Below, one piece after another: positions 28,820 to 40,979 of a stretch of 64,000 nucleotides of DNA (position 1 is the stretch's first letter; the number at the start of each line of letters is the position of its first letter). The notes beneath the pieces are model-generated. The model was not told where the DNA came from. It was given only the letters and a program-made list of their open reading frames with translations, and did not search any database. The position numbers and the translations under genes are program-made. Where the stretch lies: positions 201,352,400-201,416,399 of the forward strand of contig JAIOJX010000026.1 of the NCBI GenBank assembly GCA_022376925.1. The letters are read 5' to 3'. The DNA is from Tragulus kanchil. Lineage: Eukaryota > Chordata > Mammalia > Artiodactyla > Tragulidae.

Positions 28820-29042
28820 GTGTGTGCATGTGCTAAGTCACTTCAGTTGTGTCCGACCTTTTGCCACCCTATGGACTACCACCAGGCTCCTCTCTCCATG
28901 GGGTTCTCCAGGCAAGAATACTGGAATGGGTTGCCATTCCCTCCTCCAGGGGATTTTTCCAACCCTGGGATCGAACCTGCGTCTCTTATGTCTCCTGTAT
29001 TGGCTGGTGGGTTCTTCACCACTAGCGCCACCTGGGAGGCCC
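28820..29042 (+). mobile_element. Bov-tA SINE with 10-bp target-site duplication (partial copy 29978-30159)
   Basis: GTGCTAAGTCACTTCAGTTG to GCGCCACCTGGGAGGCCC. TCTATAGAGA flanks it at 28,808-28,817 and 29,043-29,052. The partial copy starts mid-element because a duplication breakpoint falls inside. Confidence 0.9.
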
Positions 29043-31048
29043 TCTATAGAGATTATTTATTCTAATTTACTTTCTGGTGTTAGCAATGGTTCTAAAGAAA
29101 TAGCTTAAAAATCAGTCAAATGGCTTTTGAAAAAATCAGACCCCAGAATTACATTTATTTGGTTTAAACACTTACCTTAAGCACACATTTTACTTTAAAT
29201 AAAGACAATAACTTCTAAAGAAATATCCTCCAAATAAACCATATCAGATCATTTATAATCATTTGTACTAGTCATGAGAAAGTGGTAGCCCTGGTGGGAG
29301 TTTGAGGAGGCTCATTGGATCCTATTTTAGTTTAAAACCTGACCGAGAACACTTTTGCAACTGAAAGGCAATACTTTGTTTGAAAAATGTTAGGTACACA
29401 AAAGTTAGTCTGTGACAACTCTAATTTATGTTTTAGTTTAGATTATGTTTTGTTTCTTTTCTGAAAGCCCTTATGGTACTTTTTCTTTGTTTTAAATAAC
29501 AGAAAGAAATGGCAACCTCATAGGATAATTAAAGAGAAATAAACATGTAAAATACTTTTAGAAAGAAGATACTTCGTAACTTCAGATTATTACTTTTTTA
29601 AATTCACAATTTGCTATGTACCGATATATGGATTAGGTGTTGCTAATGTTTAAAAAAGTTTAAAAAAATCTCATTGCAGTGTACTTCAAGTTACTTTTCA
29701 GTATGTAAATGTCAGAATTTTCATGATGATATTGTTGATTCAGATCCTAGAAGCATTTCACAGTAAATAGATTTCTTTGAAAATGTAACATGGGAACAGA
29801 TTTTATTAATGTAAAATCTGATGCATTTCCAACATAGTGATATACAACCTTGTGCCATGTTATGGATTTATTGGTTTATTTTGAAGACCATCAACAGGTT
29901 TTGCATAGAATGACTCATTCCAAAGAACATGTCAAATTTTCGATGTTTAATAAGTTCGAACCTCTGGGGATCGAACCTTGCCACCCTATGGACTACCACC
30001 AGGCTCCTCTCTCCATGGGGTTCTCCAGGCAAGAATACTGGAATGGGTTGCCATTCCCTCCTCCAGGGGATTTTTCCAACCCTGGGATCGAACCTGCGTC
30101 TCTTATGTCTCCTGTATTGGCTGGTGGGTTCTTCACCACTAGCGCCACCTGGGAGGCCCTCTATAGAGATTATTTATTCTAATTTACTTTCTGGTGTTAG
30201 CAATGGTTCTAAAGAAATAGCTTAAAAATCAGTCAAATGGCTTTTGAAAAAATCAGACCCCAGAATTACATTTATTTGGTTTAAACACTTACCTTAAGCA
30301 CACATTTTACTTTAAATAAAGACAATAACTTCTAAAGAAATATCCTCCAAATAAACCATATCAGATCATTTATAATCATTTGTACTAGTCATGAGAAAGT
30401 GGTAGCCCTGGTGGGAGTTTGAGGAGGCTCATTGGATCCTATTTTAGTTTAAAACCTGACCGAGAACACTTTTGCAACTGAAAGGCAATACTTTGTTTGA
30501 AAAATGTTAGGTACACAAAAGTTAGTCTGTGACAACTCTAATTTATGTTTTAGTTTAGATTATGTTTTGTTTCTTTTCTGAAAGCCCTTATGGTACTTTT
30601 TCTTTGTTTTAAATAACAGAAAGAAATGGCAACCTCATAGGATAATTAAAGAGAAATAAACATGTAAAATACTTTTAGAAAGAAGATACTTCGTAACTTC
30701 AGATTATTACTTTTTTAAATTCACAATTTGCTATGTACCGATATATGGATTAGGTGTTGCTAATGTTTAAAAAAGTTTAAAAAAATCTCATTGCAGTGTA
30801 CTTCAAGTTACTTTTCAGTATGTAAATGTCAGAATTTTCATGATGATATTGTTGATTCAGATCCTAGAAGCATTTCACAGTAAATAGATTTCTTTGAAAA
30901 TGTAACATGGGAACAGATTTTATTAATGTAAAATCTGATGCATTTCCAGCATAGTGATATACAACCTTGTGCCATGTTATGGATTTATTGGTTTATTTTG
31001 AAGACCATCAACAGGTTTTGCATAGAATGACTCATTCCAAAGAACATG
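28861..31048. repeat. Tandem duplication 9 (copies 28861-29931 and 29978-31048)
   Basis: Direct repeat, offset 1117 bp. The left breakpoint is inside a Bov-tA SINE, so the second copy has only part of that SINE. The linker (29,932-29,977) is unique. Confidence 0.95.
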
Positions 31049-31374
31049 CCTAGCAAAAGTTTGAAATCAGAATAGGTTAAATTGTAGGTGTTCTCTCTCA
31101 GTGAAACACATCACCTCTATTTTCAGTTACTCAAACCAGGCACTTGGACGTCACCGAAGACTCTCTCTGCCCCGACATTCGATCAAACACAAATTCCTAG
31201 TAAACGCACTTCTTTAACATTTATCCAGTAGATTCCATCCTTTTTATCCCTCTACCACCATATCACTTTAGCTCCTCAGCTAAAGCTTATCAGCTTCCTG
31301 ATGCTGGATTTGGGTCAGTCTCATTTACTCACATTTGCTTAAAATTAGCAGTGACTCTGAACCAGAATATCAGA

Positions 31375-31690
31375 GTCATCTGGAAATTGATTCTGACTTC
31401 ACATGCCTTCTGTTCCACCTCTGCCATAATTCCCTTCACCCTAAAAAGCAACCTGTTTACAGGGTAGATATCAAAATCCTTAGCATTGCATCTAAGGTTC
31501 TTTATAACCTCATATCATTCCTGTGCCCTCATAAGAGTCCACTGTTCATTTGTCTCCAGGACCTATGCCCAGGTGCCTTGCTCATTCTGATCCTCAGCTC
31601 ATGAATCCCCACTCATCCCTGTTTGGTGACTAATTCCTGTTTGTCATTCTAGCCTCAGATTAGAAGACTTCTCTGTTCAAGAAAGCTGTC
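31375..31690 (+). repeat. L2 LINE 3' remnant (copy at 32387-32702)
   Basis: AAAATCCTTAGCATTGCATC and AAGGTTCTTTATAACCTCAT followed by pyrimidine-rich L2-tail sequence. The 89-residue open frame at 31,335-31,604 falls in it. Confidence 0.6.
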
Positions 31691-31849
31691 CATGGCAAAC
31701 CATGAATCCTCCTGAATTCACGAATCATGAATTCACGAGTTATGAATCCTCCTGAGCCACTTGGGAAGCCGTCAGAGTGCGTGCTTACTTTATGTTTAAC
31801 CTTTCCCTCTGTCTGGTCTTCTGGAAGAGGCGGTCTCATATTTTAGTGA

Positions 31850-32000
31850 CATAAGAATTGCCATTCAACATGTAGATTCTAGATTCAATAGATTCTAATT
31901 TAATAGGCCTCCAGGAATCTGCATTTTTAACAGATAGAATCTAGTGATGTTGATTCGATGGTTTATGATTAGCACCTCAGAGACCAGTATTTGGGGTTCT
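31850..32000. repeat. MER5A-like hAT remnant (copy at 32862-33012)
   Basis: Palindrome-like pattern: AGATTCTAATTTAATAGGCC, then CTCCAGGAATCTGCATTTTT, as in MER5A. Confidence 0.55.
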
Positions 32001-33219
32001 AAAAACCTGCATGTAACAAGTCACTTTCACTCATAACTACAAAGTTATGAGGTCCTGAATTGCTGAACAAGTTTGAAATCAGAATAGGTTAAATTGTAGG
32101 TGTTCTCTCTCAGTGAAACACATCACCTCTATTTTCAGTTACTCAAACCAGGCACTTGGACGTCACCGAAGACTCTCTCTGCCCCGACATTCGATCAAAC
32201 ACAAATTCCTAGTAAACGCACTTCTTTAACATTTATCCAGTAGATTCCATCCTTTTTATCCCTCTACCACCATATCACTTTAGCTCCTCAGCTAAAGCTT
32301 ATCAGCTTCCTGATGCTGGATTTGGGTCAGTCTCATTTACTCACATTTGCTTAAAATTAGCAGTGACTCTGAACCAGAATAGCAGAGTCATCTGGAAATT
32401 GATTCTGACTTCACATGCCTTCTGTTCCACCTCTGCCATAATTCCCTTCACCCTAAAAAGCAACCTGTTTACAGGGTAGATATCAAAATCCTTAGCATTG
32501 CATCTAAGGTTCTTTATAACCTCATATCATTCCTGTGCCCTCATAAGAGTCCACTGTTCATTTGTCTCCAGGACCTATGCCCAGGTGCCTTGCTCATTCT
32601 GATCCTCAGCTCATGAATCCCCACTCATCCCTGTTTGGTGACTAATTCCTGTTTGTCATTCTAGCCTCAGATTAGAAGACTTCTCTGTTCAAGAAAGCTG
32701 TCCATGGCAAACCATGAATCCTCCTGAATTCACGAATCATGAATTCACGAGTTATGAATCCTCCTGAGCCACTTGGGAAGCCGTCAGAGTGCGTGCTTAC
32801 TTTATGTTTAACCTTTCCCTCTGTCTGGTCTTCTGGAAGAGGCGGTCTCATATTTTAGTGACATAAGAATTGCCATTCAACATGTAGATTCTAGATTCAA
32901 TAGATTCTAATTTAATAGGCCTCCAGGAATCTGCATTTTTAACAGATAGAATCTAGTGATGTTGATTCGATGGTTTATGATTAGCACCTCAGAGACCAGT
33001 ATTTGGGGTTCTAAAAACCTGCATGTAACAAGTCACTTTCACTCATAACTACAAAGTTATGAGGTCCTGAATTAGACTGAACATAGCTTGTAACTCAAGA
33101 ATTCTGTCAATTTCAGCATTTTTTTAGGCCTGTCTCTCCATTCCTCCCTCTCTCACACACAACCACACAAATGAAAAACCCATATTCTTGCCTTCTGTCT
33201 GGCTGTCTCAGACAATAGG

Positions 33220-33257
33220 ATCTTTCATAGAAGGTAGCATCTTTCATAGAAGGTAGC
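33220..33257 (+). repeat. 19-bp tandem repeat, two units
   Basis: ATCTTTCATAGAAGGTAGC occurs twice head-to-tail with no mismatch. Confidence 0.95.
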
Positions 33258-33502
33258 ATTCCTGAAGATCTTGGTAATGAAGAATACGAGACTCAGTTCT
33301 GTCAAAATTAAAATTATCAGTAAACTGAAGAGCGATATTACCTGTATGTTATCAGTAATTTCCCCCAGATACTCAGATAATTGAGTTTTCTGTAGATGAG
33401 TACTGACAAAATTTTCTAGCTCAATATATCTACTTCAAAATTTTTTCATAGCCATGTTTTAAATAAGAAGAAACTGACAACCCTAACTGCAACAATATCT
33501 TT

Positions 33503-33809
33503 GTTTTTTAATTTTGGTGGGGGTGGGGTGGGGAGGGAGGGGAGCAGGTGGGCCACTTCTATTGGTCTTTCATTTCTCTATTTACATCCATCTTTGTTCT
33601 TTGGCCCGTGTGGCTCTCCCATCGCAGTGGCCTCTGTTGTTGCAGAGCACCGGCTCTGGGCACATGTGCTCCAGAGCTCCGGCTCGGTAATTGGACACAT
33701 CGGTCCAGCCGCTTCGTGGCACGTGGGATCTTCCCAGGCCAGGGATTGAACCGGCACCCCTTGCACTGCAGGGTGGTGTAATTACCCACTGGACCACCAG
33801 GGAAGCCCC
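33503..33809 (-). mobile_element. CHR-type SINE with 12-bp target-site duplication
   Basis: Reverse-oriented tRNA-derived SINE ending ACCACCAGGGAAGCCCC. AACAATATCTTT flanks it at 33,491-33,502 and 33,810-33,821. The T-rich tail has become GT-rich (GGTGGGGGTGGGG). Confidence 0.92.
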
Positions 33810-33848
33810 AACAATATCTTTATTTAATCAAAATAGCTAAAATATCAG

Positions 33849-34104
33849 GGCTTCCCTGGTGGTCCAGTGGGTAGAGAGTCCGTCGTGCAGTGCAAGGGGC
33901 ACTGGTTCAATCCCTGGCTCAGGAAGATCCCATGTGCTGTGGAGCAGCTGGACTGGTGTGTCCAATTAGGAGCCAGTGCTCTGGAGCTCACGGGCCCAGA
34001 GCCAGCGCTCTGCAAGGAGAGAGGCCACTGCAATGGGAGGCCCAAACAGGCCAAAGAATAAAGATGGATGACCATAAATAAATTAAAAAAAAAAAAAGAG
34101 GCTA
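33849..34104 (+). mobile_element. CHR-type SINE
   Basis: Starts GGGCTTCCCTGGTGGTCCAG and ends in an A-rich tail at about 34,083-34,098. A short GCTAAAAT duplication flanks it. It lies 39 bp from the previous SINE in opposite orientation. Confidence 0.9.
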
Positions 34105-34278
34105 AAATTAAAAATATAGCTAAAATGTTATTATTTTAATGCACAATTAAATTTAAAATGATAAAGATATTTTTCTTTTTTTGGTATAGCACATCTTAAC
34201 TCACATGCTAAATTTTTATAAGAAATATTTGATCTGTTATGAGAATTCGCAAAACGTCCAATTAAAAAATAAATTTAC

Positions 34279-34585
34279 GGGCTTCCCTGGTGGTCCAGTG
34301 GGTAGGGACACCGCCTTGCAGTGCAAGGGACGCCGGTTCGACCCCTGGCCTGGGAGGAGCCCACCTGCCGCGGAGCGGCTGGACCGATGTGTCCAATTAC
34401 AGAGCCGGAGCTCTGGAGCACATGCGCTCAGAGCCGGTGCTCTGCAACAACAGAGGCCACTGCGATGGGAGGCCCACACGGGCCAAAGAACAAAGATGGA
34501 TGAAAATAAATGAAAGACCAATAGAAGTGGCCTGCCTGCCCACCCTCCCTTCCCACCCCCCCAAAAATAAATAAATAAATAAATT
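34279..34585 (+). mobile_element. CHR-type SINE with 11-bp target-site duplication
   Basis: GGCTTCCCTGGTGGTCCAGT to a (TAAA)n tail. AATAAATTTAC flanks it at 34,268-34,278 and 34,586-34,596. Third member of a SINE cluster, with same-family members on both strands. Confidence 0.92.
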
Positions 34586-34659
34586 AATAAATTTACATAA
34601 CCGAATTATTTCAAACATACTTAAAAGTTTTCCATAACTGAAGCAAGTGCCAGGTTTTA

Positions 34660-34795
34660 GATGTAATGTCAAGTTAATTTTAAAATAACTAAAATTTAAA
34701 ATTCAGTTCCTCAGTCACACCAACCTCAGTTCAATTACTCAATGGTCATCTGTAGTTAGTGGCTACTGCATTAGACAGTGCAGCTATAAAACATG
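34660..34795. repeat. Old DNA-transposon-like remnant
   Basis: TTTAAAATTCAGTTCCTCAG, CTCAATGGTCATCTGTAGTT and AGTGGCTACTGCATTAGACA match a common old mammalian non-autonomous element type that I cannot name with certainty. Confidence 0.45.
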
Positions 34796-35044
34796 AAATT
34801 GTTCAAGACCCAATATTTATTAATAAACTGTCTTCAAGCCTTTCACACACTCATCATTCTTTTAAGGATCAAATTTACAGAATTCTGAACGCTGAAAATA
34901 AGGAAAAATTTCCTAGTAGATTTCAGTTAGATGATTTAATATTAGAATTTAACCTAAATAATGAACATTTTACCTTATTAAATGAATGGACAGACTGAGT
35001 CAGTGATAGAAGGCAGGGCAGCATGACAACAGAAATACATACCT

Positions 35045-35230
35045 GATTTAGAGTCAGAGTCTCTGAGTCATCCTAGCAATCCCAAAGACATTGCGTAACT
35101 TTGAGCAAAATGCTTAATACTTAAGTCTGTATCTTCATCAATATAATAGAGATGGTACCTATTTATACAGGATCTAGGTGAGGATCAAGTGGGATAATAC
35201 ATGTCAATGTGTTTTACAAACTATAAATAA
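35045..35230 (+). repeat. MIR remnant (partly copied at 36279-36400)
   Basis: GACATTGCGTAACTTTGAGC, then TCAATATAATAGAGATGGTA and GGATCAAGTGGGATAATACA: a diverged MIR. Confidence 0.65.
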
Positions 35231-37443
35231 CTTAGTATAAAAACACAAATACGATGTACAACTCTTAAATTAATTGTTAGTTTTCAGTTGCTAAGTTGTA
35301 TCCAAATCCTTTGTGACCCCTGTTCATGGGATTTCCCAGACAAGAAGACTGGGGTGGGTTGCCGTTTCCTTCTCCAAGGAATCTTCTCAACCCAGGGATC
35401 AAACCCTCTTCTCTGGCGCTTGCTGGTGGATTCTTTACCACTGAACCACCAGGTAAGTGCCAGGTGCATAAAGTTCTGTGGGAGAGAGCTTAGGTTATTC
35501 ACAATTATCCATCAACCAGAGAAGATGGCGAGGACTTGGCCCATATCCCCTAGTCTAATGTGTTCTCAGTGAACTGTCCTGTCCATAGATACTGTCACTG
35601 TCTACCTGACACTTAGTCACCCTAGGGTGATATCAGATTCCTGTTCAGACAATAGCTTTGAATTAAATGACCATATAGATCTATTTATAACTACTGTCTC
35701 TTAAGGTGCATTCATTTTTGAGTTGGGGGTTTGGTTGAGAACAGGCTCCGGTTAGACTCTAGACTGAAAAACCTTATTCAGTAGGAGATAACCATAGTGA
35801 GAATATTCCATTAGATGGACTGGAGAAGAAGCCTAGAATTAATCTGGCTTTTTCAGGGCTGTCTAGTCCTTCCTCTGCCTGTAACTAATACAGTACCCAA
35901 ATGGACACATTCTATTTAGCATGTTGTAAAATGTTTTAAAATTTTTTCTTCAAAGACACATGCTTTTTTGGATATCATCAAAGTCTTTAACATTACATAC
36001 TAGATTCTTACTTTCCTAAGGTAAACAAACAGTCGTGCCAAGGTCACTTGAACTACACATGAGAACAACTACCTACCTGAGGTGAGTTAATTCACTGATG
36101 GTATCAGGGACTCCGTGTGTCATGAAGTAGCCTGGGATGAACTCTGTGGCCAGGCATGTGATCCTCAAGTCCTATTTACTATGGCTGATCAAAAGATTAG
36201 CTTCTGCAATTACTTGCCAGAAAGCATAAACCTTCAGGCTAATATGAAAAATGCAGTTTTCACATTGTTTTTCCATCTGAGCAAAAGTTAATACTAGCTG
36301 ATCTTCATCAATATACTAGAGATGGTACCTATTTATACAGGATCTAGGTGAGGATCAAGTGGGATAATACATGTCAATGTGTTTTACAAACTATAAATAA
36401 CTTAGTATAAACGACAATAGATGTACAACTCTTAAATTAATTGTTAGTTTTCAGTTGCTAAGTTGTATCCAAATCCTTTGTGACCCCTGTTCATGGGATT
36501 TCCCAGACAAGAAGACTGGGGTGGGTTGCCGTTTCCTTCTCCAAGGAATCTTCTCAACCCAGGGATCAAACCCTCTTCTCTGGCGCTTGCTGGTGGATTC
36601 TTTACCACTGAACCACCAGGTAAGTGCCAGGTGCATAAAGTTCTGTGGGAGAGAGCTTAGGTTATTCACAATTATCCATCAACCAGAGAAGATGGCGAGG
36701 ACTTGGCCCATATCCCCTAGTCTAATGTGTTCTCAGTGAACTGTCCTGTCCATAGATACTGTCACTGTCTACCTGACACTTAGTCACCCTAGGGTGATAT
36801 CAGATTCCTGTTCAGACAATAGCTTTGAATTAAATGACCATATAGATCTATTTATAACTACTGTCTCTTAAGGTGCATTCATTTTTGAGTTGGGGTTTGG
36901 TTGAGAACAGGCTCCGGTTAGACTCTAGACTGAAAAACCTTATTCAGTAGGAGATAACCATAGTGAGAATATTCCATTAGATGGACTGGAGAAGAAGCCT
37001 AGAATTAATCTGGCTTTTTCAGGGCTGTCTAGTCCTTCCTCTGCCTGTAACTAATACAGTACCCAAATGGACACATTCTATTTAGCATGTTGTAAAATGT
37101 TTTAAAATTTTTCTTCAAAGACACATGCTTTTTGGATATCATCAAAGTCTTTAACATTACATACTAGATTGTTACTTTCCTAAGGTAAACAAACAGTCGT
37201 GCCAAGGTCACTTGAACTACACATGAGAACAACTACCTACCTGAGGTGAGTTAATTCACTGATGGTATCAGGGACTCCGTGTGTCATGAAGTAGCCTGGG
37301 ATGAACTCTGTGGCCAGGCATGTGATCCTCAAGTCCTATTTACTATGGCTGATCAAAAGATTAGCTTCTGCAATTACTTGCCAGAAAGCATAAACCTTCA
37401 GGCTAATATGAAAAATGCAGTTTTCACATTGTTTTTCCATCTC
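35103..37443. repeat. Tandem duplication 11 (copies 35103-36278 and 36279-37443)
   Basis: Direct repeat, offset about 1170, falling to 1167. The join at 36,279-36,300 (GAGCAAAAGTTAATACTAGC) is a corrupted version of 35,103-35,130, which suggests poor-quality sequence at a contig end. Several homopolymer differences. Confidence 0.95.
35281..35455 (+). mobile_element. Bov-tA SINE, old copy (copied at 36448-36622)
   Basis: TCAGTTGCTAAGTTGTATCC through GACTGGGGTGGGTTGCCGTT to TTCTTTACCACTGAACCACC. More diverged than the other Bov-tA copies. Confidence 0.8.
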
Positions 37444-39426
37444 ATTATAGATCTAAAAGAACCTCAATTTGGAAAGTTGCATTGCACAGCTTAACTGAGG
37501 GCTTTTGCATGAGATTGTGGCTTGAATGTCACCAAGTGGGAGAGGAGCAGCAGTTAATTTCTGGGAGATGCAAATCCCCTTTTCCGTGGCTGGTGCAATA
37601 GCTTGTGCCCTGATGCCCTGATAACTGAGTCGCAACTTTGGGGATAATGTTCCTAGGGAGTCAGAGAATGGATAAAATCTCTCCTATTTTGTTTTCTCCT
37701 CACAGCCTGCCCCCCAGCATTTACTAGCATTTATTTGGAAAAGGAATCTGTCTTCAGAACCACGCTTCACTTTGAGAAGACCAGATTGCTCTGAAGGTAG
37801 GTGAATTGCTCTGAAGGAAGGTGTCAGCAGAGGCTGACAATCTGGGGCCTGCAGAGAGATTTCTGGGGCTGCCTCGTGGGGCAGGGGGCAGGGGGCAGGG
37901 TGGAGAAGGGTGAGAAGGGTCAGGAGTACGGGGTAGGGCAGATGTGACAGCACTGTAGGATCAGAGAGACAATGTTACCTTGGGACTATGTTTATAAAAT
38001 ATTCTGAGCCTTATGAAAATTCATTGAAAGAAGGAAGGATGAAGGAGGAACAAGCAATATATGTAGTATTTGTGTACTAAAGTTGATTTGATTTCCTGCC
38101 TGGTGTCTGCATTAAAATATTGCCAATATTCTGCATTGCACATTATTATCATCTATGATTTTCTTTCATGAAAAATGTTTGGTTAAAAAAAAGACTTTTG
38201 CTGGTTTTTCATTTTAGTTCAGAGGTCCCAATAGAGAACACTCACAAATCAATAAATATTAGACGCTGAAAGTGTATTTTAGGGGTTCTGGATCTGTGAG
38301 TAGACTTTAAGAAACACTTTAAATTGCATGTGAATGACAATGTTTTTTGGGTTAAAAAGAACTTATATGCCTGGTTTTCATTTTAGAATTTCTGTGGCCA
38401 GGCATGTGATCCTCAAGTCCTATTTACTATGGCTGATCAAAAGATTAGCTTCTGCAATTACTTGCCAGAAAGCATAAACCTTCAGGCTAATATGAAAAAT
38501 GCAGTTTTCACATTGTTTTTCCATCTCATTATAGATCTAAAAGAACCTCAATTTGGAAAGTTGCATTGCACAGCTTAACTGAGGGCTTTTGCATGAGATT
38601 GTGGCTTGAATGTCACCAAGTGGGAGAGGAGCAGCAGTTAATTTCTGGGAGATGCAAATCCCTTCTCCGTGGCTGGTGCAATAGCTTGTGCCCTGATGCC
38701 CTGTTAATTGAGTTGCAACTTTGGGGATAATGTTCCTAGGGAGTCAGAGAATGGATAAAATCTCTCCTATTTTGTTTTCTCCTCACAGCCTGCCCCCCAG
38801 CATTTACTAGCATTTATTTGGAAAAGGAATCTGTCTTCAGAACCACGCTTCACTTTGAGAAGACCAGATTGCTCTGAAGGTAGGTGAATTGCTCTGAAGG
38901 AAGGTGTCAGCAGAAGCTGACAATCTGGGGCCTGCAGAGAGATGTGCTGGGGCTGCCTCGTGGGGCAGGGGGCAGGGGGCAGGGTGGAGAAGGGTGAGAA
39001 GGGTCAGGAGTACGGGGTAGGGCAGATGTGACAGCACTGTAGGATCAGAGAGACAATGTTACCTTGGGACTATGTTTATAAAATATTCTGAGCCTTATGA
39101 AAATTCATTGAAAGAAGGAAGGATGAAGGAGGAACAAGCAATATATGTAGTATTTGTGTACTAAAGTTGATTTGATTTCCTGCCTGGTGTCTGCATTAAA
39201 ATATTGCCAATATTCTGCATTGCACATTATTATCATCTATGATTTTCTTTCATGAAAAATGTTTGGTTAAAAAAAAGACTTTTGCTGGTTTTTCATTTTA
39301 GTTCAGAGGTCCCAATAGAGAACACTCACAAATCAATAAATATTAGACGCTGAAAGTGTATTTTAGGGGTTCTGGATCTGTGAGTAGACTTTAAGAAACA
39401 CTTTAAATTGCATGTGAATGACAATG
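37307..39426. repeat. Tandem duplication 12 (copies 37307-38342 and 38391-39426)
   Basis: Direct repeat, offset 1084 bp. The linker 38,343-38,390 resembles 38,176-38,222 with errors. Copies differ by a cluster of SNPs around 37,617-37,634 against 38,701-38,718. The left end overlaps duplication 11. Confidence 0.95.
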
Positions 39427-40520
39427 AATATATTCATTTCATTTTTAGAAGGGAGAATTTCAGAGTAATCATTGGATACATGAAATTATCAGTGGACCCA
39501 AAAAGTGAGGTATGTTATTATGTGTCATTTTGTGAAATGAGTTTAATTCTGCCTCAGGAAATGAGGTTGAAAGAAGGAAAATATCATTATAATTCAAATC
39601 TAGTCTTTAAATATCTGTTCAGTCCATAAATGTCAATTTAATGGAAACTTAGTCAAGTATGTTATCTGCTATATACAAAGAATAGAGACAAATGGAAGTA
39701 TTATATTTTATAATCATTAAAGATGAAATCATGTGCTTTCCTCCAAATCTTAGAATTTTCTACTTCAAAGAATTAGAACTTTTAGAATGTAGATGTTGAT
39801 TTCCAGAAAAAGATGAAAACTTGTGTAAGATTTTGGTATAAGAACAAAGTTAACCTTTTCCTCTCCCCAGAAATAAACATTAAACTAAAGAGAATCAGAA
39901 TTCTAGTCATAAGCTTTTATTTTTTGCACTTGAAGAACTGAAAGCTTTCTCTGTTTGTTATTTTCTGAGGGAGGGGGTTTCCTGTGTGTCTTTCTGAAGC
40001 CCTGGGGATCCCCCCCAACCCGCGCCAGGTACCTTCTGCTGAAGGGCAAGCATCCTCTAAACTCCTCAGTGGTTTTGTGGCCATCACCTGCCATCCCAAG
40101 GCAGAGCCGTCTGCACTTTTTTCTTGACTGAATCAGGATATGATTTCCTGGTATAAGGCTTGAAGTATCTCCAAAAGCATACACTAGAGCTTGCCTCAGG
40201 GGAAGTTAGAAGCTGTCTGATTTGAAAGGATAAGAGACTGGATTCTCAGCCTCACAAATGGTGCTCACAATGTCTGAAATTCTGTCTTGAGAAATGTGGT
40301 ACTTTGAGATGTTCCTCTGATGTTTGTATTTTTAAAAGACAGTCTTTCCTAGGAATCCACTATTCTTAATCTACTCTTTTGGCCAGGGCTATTCGAACAG
40401 CTACACACAAATACTGAGAAAAGAGGTTAGTGGTAAGATACAAGAGAATCCAGGAGGGAACGGTGTGGTCCCATCCATTGTGGGGGCCAGGTCCAGCATG
40501 CAAGGCAGACATGTCCTCCT
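37443..40520. other. Non-coding intergenic DNA with candidate regulatory block
   Basis: No gene seen. 37,440-37,700 has an octamer motif ATGCAAAT (37,568-37,575) and several GATA-type words (TGATAA 37,619, GGATAAT and GGATAAAA). The rest has no recognisable element; a GGGGCAG short tandem repeat lies at 37,878-37,900. Confidence 0.5.
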
Positions 40521-40570
40521 GGATGGGCCCTTGGCTGTGCCTCTACCAGTCAGGGCCCAGGCCCCGTGCC

Positions 40571-40790
40571 AGGCTTCCCAGGTAGTGCTAGTGGTAAGAA
40601 CCCACATGCTGATGCAGGAGACATAAGAGACGTAGGTTGGCTCCCTACGTTGGGAAGATTCCCTGGAGAAGGGCATGACAACCCACTCCAGTATTCTTGC
40701 CTAGAGAACCCCATAGACAGAGGAGCCTGGTGGGCTACAGTCCATAGGGTTGCCATGAGTTGGTTATAGCTGCAGCAACTCAGCAAGCTC
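40571..40790 (+). mobile_element. BOV-A2-type SINE (copy at 41679-41898)
   Basis: GGCTTCCCAGGTAGTGCTAG through ATTCCCTGGAGAAGGGCATG to GAGGAGCCTGGTGGGCTACA. Confidence 0.9.
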
Positions 40791-40979
40791 ACACAGGCCC
40801 TGCCCACTCCCACAGCAATTCCGGGAATGACCATTAGGGAATCAGGCCCACTTGTCAATTTGCATTCTATCCTAGTTAGTAATAAAGGAAGTCTAAAACT
40901 TGTATCAGTTTTTCAAGTCATCATGGGTATGAAAGATAGAATTTTCTTTTATGCCTCAGATCTTGAGCTTTAAAAATCA

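Larger units (their letters stand above)
31057..33073. repeat. Tandem duplication 10 (copies 31057-32061 and 32069-33073)
   Basis: Direct repeat, offset 1012 bp, the shortest of the series. Contains an L2 remnant and a MER5-type hAT remnant. One SNP seen (CAGAATATCAG against CAGAATAGCAG). Confidence 0.95.

Noticed and set aside
31690..31770. Short imperfect direct repeats ATGAATCCTCCTGA and GAATTCACGA as a possible array
   Set aside because: Only two diverged units each, no regular spacing. Likely local slippage next to an old SINE end.
33849..34104. tRNA gene (SINE head resembles a tRNA)
   Set aside because: It is the tRNA-derived head of a CHR SINE with poly-A tail. Box A/B-like words are inherited from the SINE.
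34759..34998. 79-residue open frame with normal-looking composition
   Set aside because: Begins inside an old transposon remnant, has no recognisable domain and no gene context.
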